This document shows positions 1 to 7,700 of a DNA stretch of 64,000 bases, in pieces. Source of the DNA: an uncultured Prevotella sp. (lineage in GTDB: Bacteria; Bacteroidota; Bacteroidia; Bacteroidales; Bacteroidaceae); contig CALUGQ010000033.1 of NCBI GenBank assembly GCA_944320235.1, positions 1 to 64,000 of the forward strand, in the 5' to 3' direction. The notes below the pieces were generated by a model, which ran no database searches, was not told where the DNA came from, and was given only the letters and a program-made list of their open reading frames with translations. The stretch's first letter is position 1. Each line of letters opens with the position of its first letter. Both the position numbers and the translations under genes were made by a program.

Positions 1-826
1 CAGATTGTTACACATAGGTCGTATAGATTGTCAATATACCATTCGCAATACCCATCACTCCAAATTCCGGAAGACCTTTTTCCTTTGCACACAAGGCGCT
101 GCGAGCGGTATGATTGACTTGATGCCGTTCCAATTGAAACGTGGTACGTTGATGGTCAATGTGCCCGGACAACTTATCACCCATCAGTCCGCCAGCCATG
201 ATTTCGGTGAACCCACTCTTGTCATGACACGGCATTTCGTCGATACTCTTGGGCTGCCTTACAACTTTTCATTGGCCGTCGGCGTCCGCGAAAATCCTGT
301 GCTCGAACTCAAACACGGGGAGTTTGCCGCCATACAGAACTACTGCAACATGGTAAAAGGTCTGTTGCGTGAAAACAGACCTTTTCAAGTAGAAACCCTG
401 CGGCATCTCACATGCGCTTACACCTACAGCCTTGGATCTTACCTGTACAGGGTGACGGAAGGACGGAAGCTCTCCAATGAGGAAGTGCTGATGCAGCGTT
501 TTCTTCAAGAAGTACACATTCATTACAAAAAAGAACGTAAGGTGATTTTCTATGCCGAAAAACTGCATCTTACATCGGGCTATCTTTCTACCCTTGTGCG
601 GAACGTTAGCGGCAAGACCGCTTCCGACTGGATAGATAGCTTCGTGTTGCTTGAAGCCAAGATTATGTTAAAGTCCACGAACCTGACCATCCAGCAGATT
701 AGCCAAGAATTGAATTTCCCTTCACAAACTTTTTTTGGCAAGTATTTCAAGCGACTATCCGGCGTTTCACCCAAAGAATATCGGGAGAACGGAGTGTCGT
801 CTTTGTGGCATAGACCAACGGGATAA
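1..826 (+). CDS. AraC-family transcriptional regulator, 5' end cut by the window
   Basis: DNA-binding regulator. The reading frame is already open at the first base, so the true start lies upstream and roughly 15-25 residues are missing compared with the usual 290-300 of the family. The first two thirds form the effector or dimerisation part. The last ~100 residues form the AraC double helix-turn-helix, visible as a stretch around YAEKLHLTSGYLSTLVRNV (first HTH) followed by LNFPSQTFFGKYFKRLSGVSP and KEYRENG (second HTH), the classic ending of the family. Its targets cannot be told from the sequence; the next gene points the other way. The family assignment is firm, the ligand and regulon are unknown. 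Confidence 0.9.
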   Translation, partial: RLLHIGRIDCQYTIRNTHHSKFRKTFFLCTQGAASGMIDLMPFQLKRGTLMVNVPGQLITHQSASHDFGEPTLVMTRHFVDTLGLPYNFSLAVGVRENPVLELKHGEFAAIQNYCNMVKGLLRENRPFQVETLRHLTCAYTYSLGSYLYRVTEGRKLSNEEVLMQRFLQEVHIHYKKERKVIFYAEKLHLTSGYLSTLVRNVSGKTASDWIDSFVLLEAKIMLKSTNLTIQQISQELNFPSQTFFGKYFKRLSGVSPKEYRENGVSSLWHRPTG

Positions 827-854
827 TACGCCTTCCAGCTTTCCAAAGTATAGA

Positions 855-893
855 GAGCAAGCCGTTTCGGTATGCCCGAAACCAAACTTGCTC
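855..893 (+). terminator. Nested stem-loop after the AraC gene
   Basis: Two nested 7-bp stems: GAGCAAG (855-861) with CTTGCTC (887-893), and inside it GTTTCGG (864-870) with CCGAAAC (876-882). It begins 28 bp after the stop codon. The U-tract that follows is poor (CTATAAAAAC), so termination is plausible but not certain. Confidence 0.5.
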
Positions 894-972
894 CTATAAA
901 AACTTTACCTCCAATGGATACGCTTCTTTTTTATCCAAAACTTGCGTATAAATGCTTTCCGGGCGCAGTTCA

Positions 973-1035
973 GAGGTGTGGCGATATCTGTTCCTGCAAG
1001 TTTTAGACTTGTAGCACAATGTGCATGATACGCCC
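973..1035 (+). repeat. Copy 1 of a diverged ~60-bp repeat
   Basis: The segment GAGGTGTGGCGATATCTG followed by ...TTTTAGACTTGTAGCACAATG resembles 4538-4600 in order and spacing, at roughly 70% identity by eye with one or two small gaps. Both copies lie in gene-poor DNA. No open frame spans this copy, because the frame matching copy 2 hits TAG at the GACTTGTAG segment. It may be a fragment of an old mobile element or a decayed small gene. Confidence 0.45.
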
Positions 1036-1220
1036 CGACTACTGCCGTGAACATCTGCTAATCCTAAACAAATGAGTCTGTTGAATTTAACTGGGCAGTA
1101 AATATTCAAGTGGGTTGAGAGCTATACAACTTCGTGATTTTCCGTGTGGGAATCAAACATTCTGGAAAATCCACCAGTAATCAGCCGTATGAGAATACCC
1201 GATAGCAAGAAAAGAAATAG

Positions 1221-1265
1221 AGAGGCTGCACCACAAAAACTGGATTTATGTGCAGCCTCTTTGTT
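1221..1265. terminator. Bidirectional terminator between the AraC gene and rhaM
   Basis: Perfect 10-bp stem: AGAGGCTGCA (1221-1230) pairs with TGCAGCCTCT (1251-1260). T-rich sequence follows on the plus strand (TTGTTTCTTA), and the minus strand continues CTATTTCTTTT. It lies 30 bp beyond the end of rhaM and can serve that gene on the minus strand. About 330 bp between this and the AraC stem-loop contain no gene I can support. Confidence 0.75.
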
Positions 1266-1294
1266 TCTTATTGTTTGTGGACAGAATCAACTTG

Positions 1295-1612
1295 TCAATC
1301 CATATGAAACAATTCTGTGAGTGGAATTGAAACAGGAGAATTGTCAGGGTTGACTTCCATGATGTCAGCCATCATGTCCCACCATTTTTGTGTAATAGGG
1401 TCTACATTTGTTGTATCTTGACTATTAGTATCTTTGTCACATTTCTGAACTGCAAACAAAAGGTTTGTATCTTTGTCCCAAAATATACTATAATCACTAA
1501 CCCCTTGGTCCTTAATCATTTGTTTAAGTTCCGGCCAAATAGCAGCATGACGCTTTTCGTACTCATCTTCGCAGCCTTTTTTGAGAATCATTTTAAATGC
1601 AAATCGTTTCAT
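1295..1612 (-). CDS. rhaM: L-rhamnose mutarotase
   Basis: Interconverts the alpha and beta anomers of L-rhamnose in the cytoplasm, feeding rhamnose isomerase. The 105-residue length is exactly that of the family (DUF718/RhaM). Family landmarks seen are the N-terminal beta-strand RFAFKMILKKG, the following YEKRHAAIWPEL with the conserved His and Trp, SDYSIFWD in the middle, and the C-terminal QKWWDMMADIMEVNPDNSP. It starts 23 bp after the upstream glycosyltransferase stop on the same strand, so the two are probably co-transcribed. No other rhamnose catabolic gene (rhaA, rhaB, rhaD) is in the window, so the pathway context is inferred from the family only. Confidence 0.93.
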   Translation of the reverse strand: MKRFAFKMILKKGCEDEYEKRHAAIWPELKQMIKDQGVSDYSIFWDKDTNLLFAVQKCDKDTNSQDTTNVDPITQKWWDMMADIMEVNPDNSPVSIPLTELFHMD

Positions 1613-1635
1613 TTTTTCAGGTTTTTAGTTTTACG

Positions 1636-2526
1636 TTATTTATATATTGATGTCAAATATCCTATTCGATATAATTTTAAGATATTTGTGTTGGGATAAA
1701 CTTTTGTAAGCAATGAACGTTCCAGTTTGCCCGCCAAACAATGCCACGCCCTCACAAGAAAGCATAATGGTGAAATCTGATGAATTTTTTGGCATAGTTC
1801 TAAAATTCTAGAATAGCCATTAAGTTCATTGCGGAATTCATACAAGGTGCGTAAATCATATTCTATTTTCTCCATATATTCATTGTTATTTTCGAAATCG
1901 TTCATAACAACAGGGTTGTCTATATGTAGGATCTTATAATTGTATTGTTTAAGGACTTTGCCCAAATAAACATCCTCATACCTTCTCATGCATTCATTGA
2001 ACTTTATTGTCATGAAAATGCTTTTTTTTATCATGAAGTTAGCTGACCTGAATGATTGGTATGGATGCCTGTTCCTTTGTTCTGGTGTATGGGCTGGTGC
2101 TTCATGCTTTTCATAAAGGTATCGCAAATTATGTTTGCCAATGTTTCTGCCTATGCTTATTCCTCCGTTGACCACATGATTGTCTTGTGAAGCGTAGATG
2201 TACTTTGTGATGAATTCCGTGTCAGGAATATCCATGTCACAATCAATGAACAATAACCATTCATATTTGCTCTGTTCCGCTAAGAAGTTCCTTGTAGCTG
2301 CACTTCCTTCGTTTTTGTTTTTTATGATATGTTTGCAATGTGCCATTTGGTTTATTGCAGAATTTGCCTCATTAATAGCCTCGTTTTGTGAGCCATCGTC
2401 AGCAACAAGGATTTCATATTCCAAGCCTATGTCACGTGCATCATCGCAAAGTTCTTTTAATTTCATAACTTTGTTGATGCAAATTTGGTTATAGACAGGT
2501 ATCAATATCGAAAGCTGTTTAATCAC
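1636..2526 (-). CDS. Family 2 glycosyltransferase
   Basis: GT2-type enzyme that transfers a sugar from a nucleotide sugar to an unknown acceptor. The GT-A fold is visible: the N-terminal strand QLSILIPVYNQ, the nucleotide-binding YEILVADDGSQNEAINE, then ATRNFLAEQSKYEWLLFIDCDMDIPD carrying the metal-binding acidic DCDMD segment, and later RYEDVYLGKVLKQY, the ED acceptor or base motif. The start codon is GTG at 2524-2526; no ATG fits upstream. A TATATTTG -7 box on the minus strand (2553-2560) sits about 25 bp ahead. No membrane segment is evident. It is not inside a polysaccharide cluster, and the acceptor is unknown. It is followed closely by rhaM. Confidence 0.85.
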   Translation of the reverse strand: MIKQLSILIPVYNQICINKVMKLKELCDDARDIGLEYEILVADDGSQNEAINEANSAINQMAHCKHIIKNKNEGSAATRNFLAEQSKYEWLLFIDCDMDIPDTEFITKYIYASQDNHVVNGGISIGRNIGKHNLRYLYEKHEAPAHTPEQRNRHPYQSFRSANFMIKKSIFMTIKFNECMRRYEDVYLGKVLKQYNYKILHIDNPVVMNDFENNNEYMEKIEYDLRTLYEFRNELNGYSRILELCQKIHQISPLCFLVRAWHCLAGKLERSLLTKVYPNTNILKLYRIGYLTSIYK

Positions 2527-2552
2527 AATGTATCCGTGAATTATGTTGAGTG

Positions 2553-2560
2553 CAAATATA
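2553..2560 (-). promoter_or_regulatory. Bacteroidetes -7 box for the glycosyltransferase
   Basis: TATATTTG on the minus strand matches TAnnTTTG and implies transcription starting about 20 nt before the GTG codon. I see no good TTTG at the -33 spacing. Confidence 0.5.
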
Positions 2561-2600
2561 GGAAAAATTAAATGAAAACGGTAAGTTTTGAGCTTTAAAT

Positions 2601-2631
2601 TTTGGTATATTATGATAAAATATTAATTTTG
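2601..2631 (+). promoter_or_regulatory. Bacteroidetes promoter for the DUF4923 gene
   Basis: TTTG (2601-2604), a 19-bp spacer, then TAATTTTG (2624-2631): a full match to the TTTG/TAnnTTTG pattern. The predicted start of transcription is about 20 nt before the ATG at 2654. Confidence 0.75.
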
Positions 2632-2653
2632 CCGTGTCAAATATTTTAATCTC

Positions 2654-3307
2654 ATGAAAAAGAATATTTTGTATAAGGCATTATTTATGCTTGTGGTATT
2701 GGCAAGTAGTACCAGGACCTATGCACAGATCAATTTGGGTAACATTTTAAGTGGCCTTACAGGAAAATCCACTGACGTGGAAGATACTTCTGGCACGAAA
2801 GGGCTTCTTACGGGTATTGCTTCTATATTCTCAAAAGAAAAACAGGCTTCTACTGACAATTTGGTCGGTACGTGGGAGTATTCTGAGCCGGCTATTATAT
2901 TTGAATCTGACAATCTGTTGGCAAAAGCCGGCGCAGGCATCGCGTCAAGCAAGTTGGAGGACAAGTTGCAGGAGCAGCTGTCCAAATTCGGAGTTGAGCC
3001 AGGGGCTTTTTCAATTACGTTCAATGAAGATGGTACTTTCAAAGAGACATTTAATGGCAAAACCATACCGGGGAAATGGGAAGTCAAGGATTCGCAATTA
3101 AATTTGACTTTTGCTCGTAAAGCCATACCTGTATCCACACAGCTGGAAAGTAACAAACTGATGTTTATCACTGATGCGACAAAACTTTTGGATTTATTCA
3201 AGGCTATAGGCAATAGTACGTCAAATACAAGTATCAGCACTGTTACATCATTGATGAAGAGCATTGATGGCCTTAAGGCTGGTGTCACGCTCGTTAAAAA
3301 ACAATAA
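2654..3307 (+). CDS. Secreted DUF4923-type lipocalin-like protein
   Basis: A 217-residue protein with an N-terminal signal peptide (hydrophobic LYKALFMLVVLASSTRTYA, cleavage likely after AYA/Q). A low-complexity Gly/Ser linker follows. A small beta-rich domain comes next, with LVGTWEYSEPAIIFES, then SITFNEDGTFKETFNGKTIPGKWEVKDSQLNLTF, the alternating pattern of the Bacteroidetes DUF4923/lipocalin-like families. An amphipathic stretch at ~95-115 (ASSKLEDKLQEQLSKFGV) is typical of the family. It probably acts in the periplasm or at the outer membrane; ligand and role are unknown. It has its own promoter and stands alone between the divergent glycosyltransferase and rpsP. Domain assignment is by recognition of the family pattern. 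Confidence 0.75.
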   Translation: MKKNILYKALFMLVVLASSTRTYAQINLGNILSGLTGKSTDVEDTSGTKGLLTGIASIFSKEKQASTDNLVGTWEYSEPAIIFESDNLLAKAGAGIASSKLEDKLQEQLSKFGVEPGAFSITFNEDGTFKETFNGKTIPGKWEVKDSQLNLTFARKAIPVSTQLESNKLMFITDATKLLDLFKAIGNSTSNTSISTVTSLMKSIDGLKAGVTLVKKQ

Positions 3308-3346
3308 ACGCACATTGACAATTGTCTCTATTATAAATTAATATTG

Positions 3347-3354
3347 TAACTTTG
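3347..3354 (+). promoter_or_regulatory. -7 box of the rpsP promoter
   Basis: TAACTTTG, a perfect TAnnTTTG. A TTG at 3322-3324 is 22 bp upstream, a little far for the usual -33 element. The leader to the ATG at 3415 is about 57 nt. Confidence 0.65.
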
Positions 3355-3414
3355 CACCCGCCATTACGAGTTAATGGCATTAAATTCAAACCAAATTAAA
3401 CATAAACATTAAAA

Positions 3415-3960
3415 ATGGCAACAAAAATCAGATTGCAACGAGGCGGTCGTAAAGGTTATCCTTTTTATAGGATTGTGATTGCTGATGCAAGAGCACCACG
3501 TGATGGTAGATTTACTGAGAAGATTGGTACTTATAATCCAAACACCAATCCAGCCACAGTGGATTTGAATTTCGACCGTGCTCTTTACTGGGTGGAGGTC
3601 GGCGCACAACCCACAGACACTGTACGTAACATTCTAAGCCGTGAAGGTGTTTACTTGATGAAACATCTTCGTGGTGGTGTTAAGAAAGGTGCCTTTGACG
3701 AGGCAACAGCTTTGAAAAAGTTTGATGCATGGAAAGCCGACAAGCAGAAAGGGCTTGAGTCAATCCGTGAGAAAGATGCAAAGGCAAAGAAAGAAGCCTA
3801 TGCCAAGGAGTTAGAAGCTGAAAAGAAAATTAATGAGGTAATTGCAAAGAAAGTTGCAGAAAAGAAAGCTGCAATAGCTGCAGCAAAAGCTGAAGAAGAG
3901 GCTGCAAAAGCTTCCGAAGAAGCTGCAGCAACGGAAGAAGCAACACCTGTTGAAGCATAA
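3415..3960 (+). CDS. rpsP: 30S ribosomal protein S16
   Basis: Small-subunit ribosomal protein that stabilises 16S rRNA folding. The S16 core is clear in the first ~80 residues: [39 protein letters not shown], then [26 protein letters not shown]. After that comes a ~95-residue Lys/Ala/Glu-rich tail ([19 protein letters not shown]..., ending in [23 protein letters not shown]), predicted to be a charged helix or disordered. Bacterial S16 is commonly 80-90 residues; long charged tails are usual in Bacteroidetes. It is monocistronic here, with its own promoter and a strong terminator; the usual rimM-trmD-rplS neighbours are absent. Confidence 0.97.
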   Translation: MATKIRLQRGGRKGYPFYRIVIADARAPRDGRFTEKIGTYNPNTNPATVDLNFDRALYWVEVGAQPTDTVRNILSREGVYLMKHLRGGVKKGAFDEATALKKFDAWKADKQKGLESIREKDAKAKKEAYAKELEAEKKINEVIAKKVAEKKAAIAAAKAEEEAAKASEEAAATEEATPVEA

Positions 3961-3996
3961 CCATATTAATAAGAAGTTAGTTTCACATTGCTATTT

Positions 3997-4036
3997 GGGC
4001 TTGTCTCCCTTTGATGGGATGCAAGCCCTTTTTTTT
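3997..4036 (+). terminator. Intrinsic terminator of rpsP
   Basis: GGGCTTG (3997-4003) pairs with CAAGCCC (4022-4028), followed directly by eight T residues (4029-4036). It lies 36 bp after the rpsP stop. Confidence 0.9.
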
Positions 4037-4635
4037 CATAGTGCCGTTTTTTGAAAGAAGGGGATTGAATCCGGTTCCACAACCATTTGCACCTTGGCTG
4101 CCCGTAACGGAACGGCCAGACCTTGCGCAAACAATGCAATGGTGTAATCAGTGCCTGTCAGAAGTGTAACTTATGGAACACGCGGAGGAAGAGCCTGCTT
4201 TTTCCGAAAACCATCTGTGCTGACCTAGCTCTTGGCGAGACTTGCCTCAGCAACAGGGAAGCTTATAGCTGACCACCAAGGCGGCGCATGGCCGTAAGGA
4301 AATACTTGCAGCCAAGATGCGAGGAGTGGGGGCGTGTGCAACAGTTCGTGTCCTGGGCTGTGGGTCAGATGAGGATGCGGGTGCGACAGGAGGCGCTTGA
4401 GGAGTAAAATGACCTCAAGGAACACCGCGCCAAGCGTAAGGCATACTGAAACCGTACATGGCGTGAGGCAATATGGCCATGTGAACTACGCCGTATGGCC
4501 ACCGGTGAGACTATGCAAGTAACGGGTGGAAGCTTTCGAGGCGTGGGGATACCTGGTTCTTTATGTTCAGACTTGCAACACAATATGCCTGACATGGCAA
4601 GGCTACCCAACCTTGAATTTCCGTTCTGGCCGTAA
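4037..4635. other. Gene-poor stretch with possible decayed coding remnant
   Basis: No intact gene of credible length or composition. Between about 4287 and 4510 one plus-strand frame reads like protein with stops inside (KYLQPRCEEWGRVQQF, then LKEHRAKRKAY, then NRTWREAIWPCELRRMA, separated by TAA and TGA). The charged, helix-like content suggests an old gene worn down by stop mutations, but I cannot name it. A copy of the diverged 60-bp repeat lies at 4538-4600. Confidence 0.3.
4538..4600 (+). repeat. Copy 2 of a diverged ~60-bp repeat
   Basis: GAGGCGTGGGGATACCTG followed by ...TTCAGACTTGCAACACAATATG matches 973-1035 in order and spacing. Here the frame is open (EAWGYLVLYVQTCN), whereas copy 1 reads EVWRYLFLQVLDL and then stops. 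The similar translations may reflect a shared ancestral coding sequence. Confidence 0.45.
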
Positions 4636-4677
4636 AAAGATGGTGCGCCGAATTTTCAAATTCGCCACACCATCTTT
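4632..4677 (-). terminator. Terminator of the 1727-residue FG-GAP gene
   Basis: AAAGATGGTG (4636-4645) pairs with CACCATCTTT (4668-4677), enclosing a second stem CGAATTT/AAATTCG (4649-4655/4658-4664). Read on the minus strand it ends in TTTTACG. It lies about 70 bp past the stop of the minus-strand gene. Confidence 0.75.
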
Positions 4678-4748
4678 CACTCTAAAATGCTACGTCTTTA
4701 TGTGCAGTTAGCCACACACATATTGTGCAAGGTGGTTGCTGCATTAAA

Positions 4749-7700
4749 TCAGCGCACTACAACTTTTGCCACATTATTTCCTGCACGGACGATATGTAAG
4801 CCGGGAGACAGTGATGTTATACTCAAGCTGCCGCTGGCGCAAGCCCTGTACTCCACACGTCCGGCCACGTCAGCAACCAGCACGTCTGTGTCTGTAGGCA
4901 AGTTGTCAATGACCACAGCATGACCTTTGACACTGATAGAAATGTCATGTGCAGAGCAAGCCGTATCGGTAATGCCATTGTAGATGCCAGCCTGTACATC
5001 GGCCAGAGCTGTGACGCCGGAGCCGTCAACAGCCTTCGCCTGTACACGTACCGTGCCTCCAGTAGCATTCTCTTTCACGGTCAATATCCCGTCAGGACTA
5101 ATATCAGCAAGCTTGCCACCATCCACAATGCTCCATTCCACGGTGGTGATTGTGGCTAACGCGGGTGTTGCCACAGCCATGAGATGAAGTACTGGTTGTG
5201 TCTGCCCAAGCTCCATGATGCCTTCGCGGCTTGTTATCTGTAGTGCCTGCAGCATGGTCACACTGTAAGCCTCGGCTGTACTGACGACGTTCGACCTACC
5301 TTCGCCTGCTGCAACAGGTGCACGCTGCTGCGTGACTGCTTCGATTGTCGGCTCTGGCTTGAAAGTATAAGCAAGTGAATAATACATAGGAGTGTCATCA
5401 GTGCGCTTGTGGGTGAAGCTCTGCGAATTGCCCGATAGCTCATCAAGTACCGTGAGTTTGTCTGCAGATGTGCCGGCCAGTATCGTGTACTGCGCAATTT
5501 CAGCACCCTCGTAAGGCATCCAGTGCAGATTGATGTCGTTGCCGAGGCCGCGGTTAATCATCACGTGTACATTGCCGTGAACGCGCCCAGGCAGGCTCTC
5601 GCAGCCATAAGAGGTATTCATGGTGAGCATATAGCGCGTTGTCTTGACGTCCGGGTAACTTTCTGTATCAGCAAACCGGCCATCGGCCAGAGGCACTTCT
5701 GCCACTTTCTCGTATTCACCGGCTAACGCAGTCTCGCGATAAACATTTACAGTACCATTGAATATGGAGGATTCTGGAAGCTGCATCGAAGCATCCCAAT
5801 TCACCACATTGTGTCCTCCCTCAACGCTGACCATGGTTATCTCTGGCCGGAAAGCAGCTCCTACCACCTCGATAGATGCCTTTGCCTCAATCTTGCCAAA
5901 GAGTCCGTCCTCGTATGTCAGTCTTACGTCAGCCCAACCATCACTCTTAGGCAATGTCAACGCGGCTGTTGTACCCAAGGCATCTATATCTGCCGATCCC
6001 CCATCAATGCTTATCGAAGCCTTGCCCTCTGTAGAGGCGAATGCCTCAGGCAATGCTACTGTAAGTACGGTTCCAGCCAAGGCTTTGCCAGGCAATTCAA
6101 TGTCAAGGTTCGGACGCTCCACTATCATTATCTTGTGCTCACTGCGCAGCGTGCTTATCGTAACCACAACGGTCTTCAGCCCGGGCGTGGCCCAGGTGAT
6201 GGTGTTGCCCTCCACGATGCCGCCATCGGCACTTACGGAGAACTGCCCCTCTACGTTGTCGCGGTAAGCAAACTCCACCGGCACGCCAACGCCGCCCTTG
6301 ACGGGCATCGTGATGAGGCCCACCTCAGCCGGAGTGAACTCTACCGGCTCCGAGAAAGCCGAGTGGGCAAACCACGGGTCGATGGTCTGTATGCGCACCT
6401 CGTATGCCTTGCCCGCAGTGAAACGGCCAAAGGGGATGGGCATGGTGGGCGTGGTTCTGTAGGCCAGCCAGCCCGGCGAGGGCGTGGCGGCAATGTCGCT
6501 GGTTGAGTTGAGGGGCGAGATGATGTAGTTGTCGGTGCCTTTCTCGCGCACGCTCACGTTGTATCGCAGGTAGGCCGAGGGCGACTCAGCGTCGGTGGCG
6601 CCGCTCCAGCTGAGCGTCACGTTGTCCTGGTTTTGCGTTACATATACCTGCGCAGGAGCCGTGGGGGCTGTGTTGGGATAGCGCGAACTAAGCTCGCCGA
6701 TGCTGTTCCAGCCGTCGGGATAACCGTCGTTATATAGGTCGAACATCCCCAAAGGGTCTATTGTGCTCAGGTTCGAATATTTACCAAGACCGGAGATGTG
6801 GGCAGTCTGCGGCCCGCCGGTGCGGTTGAGCACGAGCGAGTCGGCCGTTGCGGCGTAATCCATGCGCCCGTCGTTGTCGAAGTCGAAGCCGAGCGGCAGG
6901 CCCGGCAGTTCCACTTCCTCGTCAAACTTCAGGTCGCTGCCGCCGAGGCGCGCGCTGTATTCATAGCTGTCGTAGCCGCCGTAAGAGTAGGCTATGTCCG
7001 TCCAGCCGTCGCCGTCCACGTCGATGGCCTTAACTGTATGGGGCGTTGCGCCCTCAAGCATGGGCAGCTCAACCCTCTCGAAGCTGAAGTTGCCGCGGTT
7101 GATGGCAAGGAAATACTGCCTCTTGAACGATGAGTTATAATCGTTACCGTCGCCGAGCAGCAGGTAGTCCATAAGTCCGTCGCGGTTGAAGTCAGCCGGA
7201 ACGATGTATGCTCCCCACTGCCCGTTATCGAACTTCTGCTCTATGGTCTCCAGTCTTCCGTCGCCATAGTTCTTGAAAAGCCGCGCCCCGGTGTAGAAAT
7301 CTGGGAAGCCGTCGTTGTTGAAGTCGCAGGCATCCTCAGAGCTGAAAGCAGTGCCTAACGAACCTCCACTGGCAGACGTGAAGCCCTCCGAATCGAGGGT
7401 GAAGTCCATGCTTCCATTGTTGATAAGCCAGTTGAACTTGTCCCCGCCCTTGTAGAGGCCGCCGTAAAGGTCTGGCTTGCCGTCCATGTTCTTGTCCAAT
7501 ATGACGTTTGGCCCGATGCGGACATCCGAGAGGCTGAGGCTCGGATACTCCTCATAGCTGCCGCTGTCATACTTATACAGATCCTCGCCGGAAATCAGTT
7601 CCACCTGCCCGTCGGCGTCAAGGTCAACCGGCCAGCCAACCGTTGCGGCATCGTCTGTCCTGAGCGGACTTACGCTTACTTTCTGGGCCACGGTTATACC

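Noticed and set aside
4045-4075. tRNA-like T-arm sequence (GGATTGAATCCGGTTCCAC)
   Set aside because: No matching acceptor stem, D-arm or anticodon arm nearby in either direction.
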